This document shows, in pieces, positions 60,132 through 64,000 of a stretch of DNA of 64,000 nucleotides (the stretch's first letter is position 1; each line of letters starts with the position of its first letter). The notes below the pieces were generated by a model that was not told the DNA's origin, searched no databases, and saw nothing but the letters and a program-made list of their open reading frames with translations. Source of the DNA: an uncultured Opitutaceae bacterium (GTDB lineage: Bacteria; Verrucomicrobiota; Verrucomicrobiia; Opitutales; Opitutaceae); NCBI GenBank assembly GCA_903890485.1, contig CAITBM010000013.1, positions 57,862-121,861 on the forward strand, written 5' to 3'. The translations under genes were made by a program, and so were the position numbers.

Positions 60132-60136
60132 TCCCA
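60122..60136. repeat. Left copy of a 15-bp direct repeat at the tRNA-Ala 3' end (attL-like)
   Basis: TGCTCCACCATCCCA spans the last ten bases of tRNA-Ala and five bases beyond. The identical 15-mer recurs at 63677-63691. After a short divergence, TCGAAC follows both copies, with a one-base offset. Typical of integration into a tRNA 3' end. Confidence 0.6.
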
Positions 60137-60194
60137 GACTCGAACGGCCCACCGGGCGACATGGGTTAGGTGGCCGTTAGGCAGGAGGAAGCGA

Positions 60195-60204
60195 GTTTAG
60201 CACC
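60195..60204 (+). repeat. Left copy of the GTTTAGCACC repeat
   Basis: GTTTAGCACC at 60195-60204; an inverted core TGCTAAAC lies at 60256-60263. The same motif forms a cluster at the right side of the island (63518-63711). The TAA stop of the extended decarboxylase frame lies inside this copy. Confidence 0.55.
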
Positions 60205-60257
60205 CCGGGCAAGACCTCGAACCGATAGATTTCCAATCCGAGGCTTCGAGATGACTG

Positions 60258-60616
60258 CTAAACAGCTTTGGGCTCACAGGCTGCGTTCCCAAACGGAATA
60301 ACCTCGTCAATGACCCTAAGCGCGTTGAGCGAGCGCGGATAACTTCCTTAATTTCCACGGGGGTCAGCCCAACATTGAGAGCTGCGCCCACCATGATTCT
60401 GAATTCGCCCAGTGCCTGCGAGGCGATCGTCGATCCTAGAATCATCAGCACTCGGGTCCTCACATCCAACTTACTCTGGCGGATAACCTCGTCGAAAGCC
60501 CAGTTGTCGAAGATCTCGATAAACTCCGGATCCGTCTCTTGAAGTTTGGATTCGTGATTCGGGAAGAGCTCCCCGTGGTTCTCCAAGGCGTTCTCTGTGA
60601 GGCTGATCTTCTTCAT
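60258..60616 (-). pseudogene. Carboxymuconolactone decarboxylase family protein, internally deleted
   Basis: The first ~92 residues (start 60616) match the long CMD-type peroxidase family well (ENHGELFPNHESKLQETDPE, FDNWAFDEVI, LMILGSTIASQALGEF, GLTPVEIKEVI). Directly after EIKEVI the frame turns to nonsense. In another frame the very next bases encode RSLNALRVIDEVIP followed by a stop at 60258-60260, which matches the end of the second CMD repeat in the ~250-residue family. So ~120 codons between the two repeats are gone and the frame is shifted at about 60337. The open frame as it stands runs to 60197. The gene is likely dead. The intact aldo/keto reductase lies just upstream. Confidence 0.75.
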
Positions 60617-60646
60617 TGTGCGGTGACCGTCGGGAAATGTGATCGA

Positions 60647-61669
<1,023 letters not shown>

Positions 61670-61772
61670 TCAGCTTAGCACGATCCCACCAAGGTGTCGC
61701 CCGCGCCCTTGCTCGACCTGTTGGGGAATTGCTCGAAATTGCCTCACCGGGCCCCAGACTGCCCCTGAAAGC

Positions 61773-62678
61773 ATGCCCGTCCCCGACACAACGTCCGCCG
61801 AGTCACTTCACCACTACGCTGTGGGAAAGGTTGTCGCCGCCAGTAAGGGTCCAGCGTGGAAGGACATCCAAGTCTCTGTGTTGGCGCTGCCGCCTGCTGC
61901 TGACGTATTCACGATGCCGGCGATAACGGAGCCGTTCCTAGTTTGGACCACTTCAGGCGAGGCGGAGACCCAAGAGCGGGAAGAAAACGGTCCATGGCTT
62001 ACGAGCCGTGTGAAAAAGGGATCGATGTTTCTCACAGCAGCAGGCGCACCGTACGATTTCAAATATCGTACGCTAACCCCTGAGGCCTATGAGGTGGTGC
62101 TCGTGTTCCTTAGCATACCGCTGTTTGACGAGGCGCTCCGGGATGTGTTTGGTGCAAATGCGAAAAATGCCCGCTTGCGCGACATGTCGGGCTTCGAGGA
62201 TCCGCATATTATTCCGCTTTTGCAGCAGCTTCGTGAGGAAGCAGTACGACCGAAAGCGAGTCGGGTGTTTGTCCGGGGAATCGCCCAGGCCCTGGCCGTC
62301 CACTTAGCGCGAAGCTACACTGCGGTGACCGAGGGCACACGGGGCGAGACGTCCTCCCTGCCGGGATTCAAACTTCGGCGTGTCACAGATTGGATGGCGG
62401 AGCACCTGAACGAGGAATTTAGCCTCCCGCGGCTAGCGGAGCAGGCTGGAATGAGTGAGTTTCACTTTAACCGGTTATTCAAACGCGCGACGGGCATTCC
62501 TCCGTCGCAGTATCAGATCAAGCTTCGGATCGATGCCGCACGGCGCTTGCTGCGGGAAACGAAAGACAGCGTGATCACGATTGCCAACGAGGTTGGTTAT
62601 TCTAACCCAAGCCACTTTGCTCAGCTTTTTAGAAAAGAGACGGGGCTCGCTCCCACCGATTACAGACGAAAGCGATAA
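61773..62678 (+). CDS. AraC-family transcriptional regulator
   Basis: A 301-residue regulator. The N-terminal ~190 residues resemble the AraC_N/cupin-type sensor region. The C-terminal ~100 residues are the AraC DNA-binding domain with two helix-turn-helix units (SLPRLAEQAGMSEFHFNRLFKRATG, then VITIANEVGYSNPSHFAQLF) and end GLAPTDYRRKR. The ATG at 61773 is chosen; the open frame before it (from 61662) runs into the divergent promoter region and is Pro/Arg-rich. It likely controls the divergent aldo/keto reductase gene in response to an aldehyde or related compound. Confidence 0.9.
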   Translation: MPVPDTTSAESLHHYAVGKVVAASKGPAWKDIQVSVLALPPAADVFTMPAITEPFLVWTTSGEAETQEREENGPWLTSRVKKGSMFLTAAGAPYDFKYRTLTPEAYEVVLVFLSIPLFDEALRDVFGANAKNARLRDMSGFEDPHIIPLLQQLREEAVRPKASRVFVRGIAQALAVHLARSYTAVTEGTRGETSSLPGFKLRRVTDWMAEHLNEEFSLPRLAEQAGMSEFHFNRLFKRATGIPPSQYQIKLRIDAARRLLRETKDSVITIANEVGYSNPSHFAQLFRKETGLAPTDYRRKR

Positions 62679-62782
62679 CTAACCGTTTCCCTGCTCCGGG
62701 TTTTGAGGACACGGTGTTTCTCTGCTTAGATGCTAAATTGCTAAAGATCGTCAGGCGCTGAAAAAATATTGAGTCTTACCCG

Positions 62783-62800
62783 AGTAATGCTAGGCTTACT
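62783..62800. promoter_or_regulatory. Near-palindrome upstream of the AbrB antitoxin gene
   Basis: AGTAA-T-GC-TAG-GC-TTACT: arms AGTAA(T)GC and GCTTACT with centre TAG, ending three bases before the antitoxin ATG. It overlaps a possible -10 region, with TTGAGT at 62769-62774 as the possible -35. AbrB antitoxins usually bind such sites for autorepression. Confidence 0.45.
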
Positions 62801-62802
62801 AG

Positions 62803-63060
62803 ATGATTGCTAAAGTATCCGTAAAAGGACAGATGGTTATCCCGGAGGGCATCCGGGATCAGGCTCGAATCAAGACTGGAGACGAACTCGAAGTAGGGTT
62901 TTTCAACGGCCTCATCGTTCTGCGCAAGCGTCGACCCCTAACTCCGGCACGTGTCAGGGCGCTGCTACTCGCGGGCCGAGAACTGCCCGAAATGACCGCC
63001 CGGGATGAGGGTGCGGTCTTCCAAGCGATCGAACGTGTTCGGAACCGAAATAAGGCGTGA
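62803..63060 (+). CDS. AbrB/MazE-like antitoxin
   Basis: An 85-residue protein with an N-terminal SpoVT/AbrB swapped-hairpin domain (AKVSVKGQMVIPEGIRDQAR, GDELEVGFFNGLIVLRK) that binds DNA, and a helical C-terminal part (ALLLAGRELPEMTARDEGA) that should contact the toxin. Its stop overlaps the GTG of the PIN-domain toxin gene by 4 bp (GTGA), the usual coupling of type II toxin-antitoxin pairs. Base composition is less GC-rich than that of the upstream chromosome. A near-palindrome immediately upstream is the likely autoregulation site. Confidence 0.9.
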   Translation: MIAKVSVKGQMVIPEGIRDQARIKTGDELEVGFFNGLIVLRKRRPLTPARVRALLLAGRELPEMTARDEGAVFQAIERVRNRNKA

Positions 63061-63467
63061 AGGTCGTTTTCGACACCAACGTAGTCGCCAGTGCAACTTT
63101 TTGGCGAGGTGCTCCCTTTGACTGCCTGTCGAGGTGGGCGGACGGCCGCTGTGAGGCTGTGGTGAGTCCGGAGCTCTTGGCTGAATACCATGAGACTGTG
63201 GAAGAGCTGCGCCTAGAATACCCGGGCCATAAGCATGTCGATTGGACCGCTGCGCTGTCTGAGGCAGCTACCTTGGTTTTTCCAACCGAGCGAACGGAGG
63301 GTGCCACTCCCGATCCGGGTGACGAAATGATTCTGGAGTGTGGAGTAGCGGCCGAGGCACAGCTGATAGTAACTGGGGACAAAAAGCATCTCCTTCCACT
63401 AAGGCGATTCAGGGAGATCGATATCATCACGCCGGCGGAGTTTCTGCGGCGGATGCCTGCCCATTGA
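63057..63467 (+). CDS. PIN-domain ribonuclease toxin
   Basis: A 136-residue PIN-domain protein of the COG1569 type. The acidic active site is visible as Asp in VVFDTNVVASATFW, Glu near SPELLAEYHETVEEL, Asp-Glu in DPGDEMILECGVAA and Asp in LIVTGDKKHLLPL. The final strand and helix EIDIITPAEFLRRM complete the fold. It should cleave RNA when not bound by its AbrB antitoxin. The start is a GTG at 63057. The pair lies in the island between the AraC gene and the GTTTAGCAC repeat cluster, where such modules often stabilise mobile DNA. Confidence 0.9.
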   Translation: MKVVFDTNVVASATFWRGAPFDCLSRWADGRCEAVVSPELLAEYHETVEELRLEYPGHKHVDWTAALSEAATLVFPTERTEGATPDPGDEMILECGVAAEAQLIVTGDKKHLLPLRRFREIDIITPAEFLRRMPAH

Positions 63468-63517
63468 ATGCGGGCCTCGACGCTTGCTCATAGATGTCAG
63501 GGCTGAGAAATTCGGAA

Positions 63518-63711
63518 GTTTAGCAGCAGAACATACAGGCAGGTAACTGCCTGCGTATTTCACGAGTTGAGTCGGATCCCTCCAGTTTAGCATCTGCTCG
63601 CCGTTAGAGTTTAGCACCTCGAACCATTGTTCGCAGAAAAAATTTAGCACCCCTTTGTGCGTGCTAAACCAACAGGTGCTCCACCATCCCATTTCGAACC
63701 GAGTGCTAAAC
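63518..63711. repeat. Cluster of GTTTAGCAC short repeats, both orientations
   Basis: Direct copies of (G/A)TTTAGCA start at 63518, 63585, 63609 (GTTTAGCACC) and 63642 (ATTTAGCACC). Inverted copies GTGCTAAAC lie at 63661-63669 and 63703-63711. Copies at 63642 and 63661 face each other and can form a hairpin with an 8-bp stem. Spacing is irregular (about 19-67 bp), so it is not a CRISPR. Multiple short sites in both orientations recall transposase-binding ends. Confidence 0.65.
63677..63691. repeat. Right copy of the tRNA 3'-end repeat (attR-like)
   Basis: TGCTCCACCATCCCA, identical to 60122-60136, set between two inverted GTGCTAAAC copies. The distance between the two 15-mers is about 3.5 kb, enclosing the decarboxylase remnant, reductase, AraC and toxin-antitoxin genes. 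Confidence 0.6.
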
Positions 63712-63900
63712 GGTGATCCCCGGATCTCCACCGTAGGTTGGGGACCTAACCCGGATATTTCATGAAGCGACTTTTGCCGGATCAACTTTGATGGCTTGAG
63801 CGGCTTTCTCGGGTTTGGGGCTGTTTGGAGCTCAAAAGCGGCCCGTTTCTATATACGATGCGACACTGCCCCCTTACCCCCGTCGCTCCGGCTGTAGGAT

Positions 63901-64000
63901 TTATGGTGGCGCCAGGCAGCGCACCGCGTGCGCAAACAGGGCCTGGAGGGGATGGGACGAACTGAAGTGGAGCCTGACGAGCGTGAGCTTCCGCTCGATA
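63901..64000 (-). other. Possible gene end at the window edge
   Basis: One minus-strand frame is open from the window edge to a TAA at 63901-63903 (about 32 codons, ending FAHAVRCLAPP). It is too short to identify and could be chance in GC-rich DNA. Confidence 0.2.

Larger units (their letters stand above)
63468..64000. other. Gene-poor right end of the island and window
   Basis: After the toxin gene no convincing gene is present. The stretch holds the GTTTAGCAC repeat cluster (63518-63711), the right copy of the tRNA 3'-end repeat (63677-63691), and after about 63760 ordinary-looking sequence with a possible gene tail on the minus strand (63901 to the edge). A 128-codon minus-strand frame (63399-63785) lacks protein character and runs antisense into the toxin gene. 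Confidence 0.6.

Noticed and set aside
63518..63711. Repeats as a CRISPR array
   Set aside because: Units are only 8-10 bp, occur in both orientations and have irregular spacing; no cas genes are near.
63399..63785. Minus-strand 128-codon frame over the repeat cluster
   Set aside because: It runs antisense into the toxin gene, covers the repeats and shows no protein character.

Overview
The window is 64 kb of high-GC bacterial chromosome, densely packed with housekeeping, respiratory and signalling genes. The mix suggests a Gram-negative bacterium of the Verrucomicrobiota, most likely Opitutales. Pointers are paired RNase HII and HIII genes, a monomeric B12-dependent ribonucleotide reductase, a fused CcoN-CcoO oxidase subunit, outer-membrane beta-barrel plus polysaccharide co-polymerase genes, and a DUF3300-DUF2950 pair. 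This placement is an inference from gene content; no rRNA is present to confirm it.

Region 1 (1-12.6 kb): the start of a secreted prolyl oligopeptidase (cut by the window edge), a thioredoxin-like protein, an RsmB-type rRNA methyltransferase, dnaE (interrupted by one frameshift), rpsU, a TIM-barrel isomerase-like protein, mutY, then rnhC and rnhB side by side and a PAS sensor kinase. Region 2 (12.6-21.7 kb): a probable lipoprotein, an ECF sigma factor with a small membrane protein and a periplasmic CpxP/Spy-like protein, an NtrC-type activator, and an envelope-polysaccharide block (GT39-like membrane enzyme, outer-membrane barrel with an in-frame amber stop, Wzc-like tyrosine autokinase), closed by tRNA-Gly. 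Region 3 (21.7-34 kb): FAD monooxygenase, cytochrome c, hemN, small stress-type proteins, nrdJ, ADP-forming acyl-CoA synthetase, nitroreductase, universal stress protein and PPK2. Region 4 (34-39 kb): a PocR-AraC regulator divergent from a four-gene kinase and response-regulator block. Region 5 (39-50.5 kb): a complete cbb3 oxidase locus (CcoS-like, fused CcoNO, CcoQ-like, one-heme CcoP, CcoG, a 53-residue membrane protein, SafE-like protein, CcoI copper ATPase), then a second universal stress protein and a P1B-4-type metal ATPase. Region 6 (50.5-60 kb): GNAT, DUF3300-DUF2950, hexapeptide transferase, trpS, a tightly overlapped tyrA-aroA-cmk-plsC operon, a PIN-TRAM membrane protein and tRNA-Ala.

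Region 7 (60.1-64 kb) differs in character. It is visibly less GC-rich and starts exactly at the 3' end of tRNA-Ala. It carries a carboxymuconolactone decarboxylase gene ruined by an internal deletion, an aldo/keto reductase with a divergent AraC regulator, and an AbrB-PIN toxin-antitoxin pair. It is bounded by a 15-bp repeat of the tRNA 3' end and by a cluster of short GTTTAGCAC repeats. It reads as a small tRNA-targeted island or the remnant of one; no integrase is visible.

The observations most worth a second look are the tRNA-Ala with a paired A19/U56 change at two nearly invariant positions, the att-like repeat and GTTTAGCAC array around the island, the -1 frameshift in dnaE next to a GGGAAAG heptamer, the single amber codon in the outer-membrane barrel gene, and the compact cbb3 locus with fused CcoNO and one-heme CcoP.
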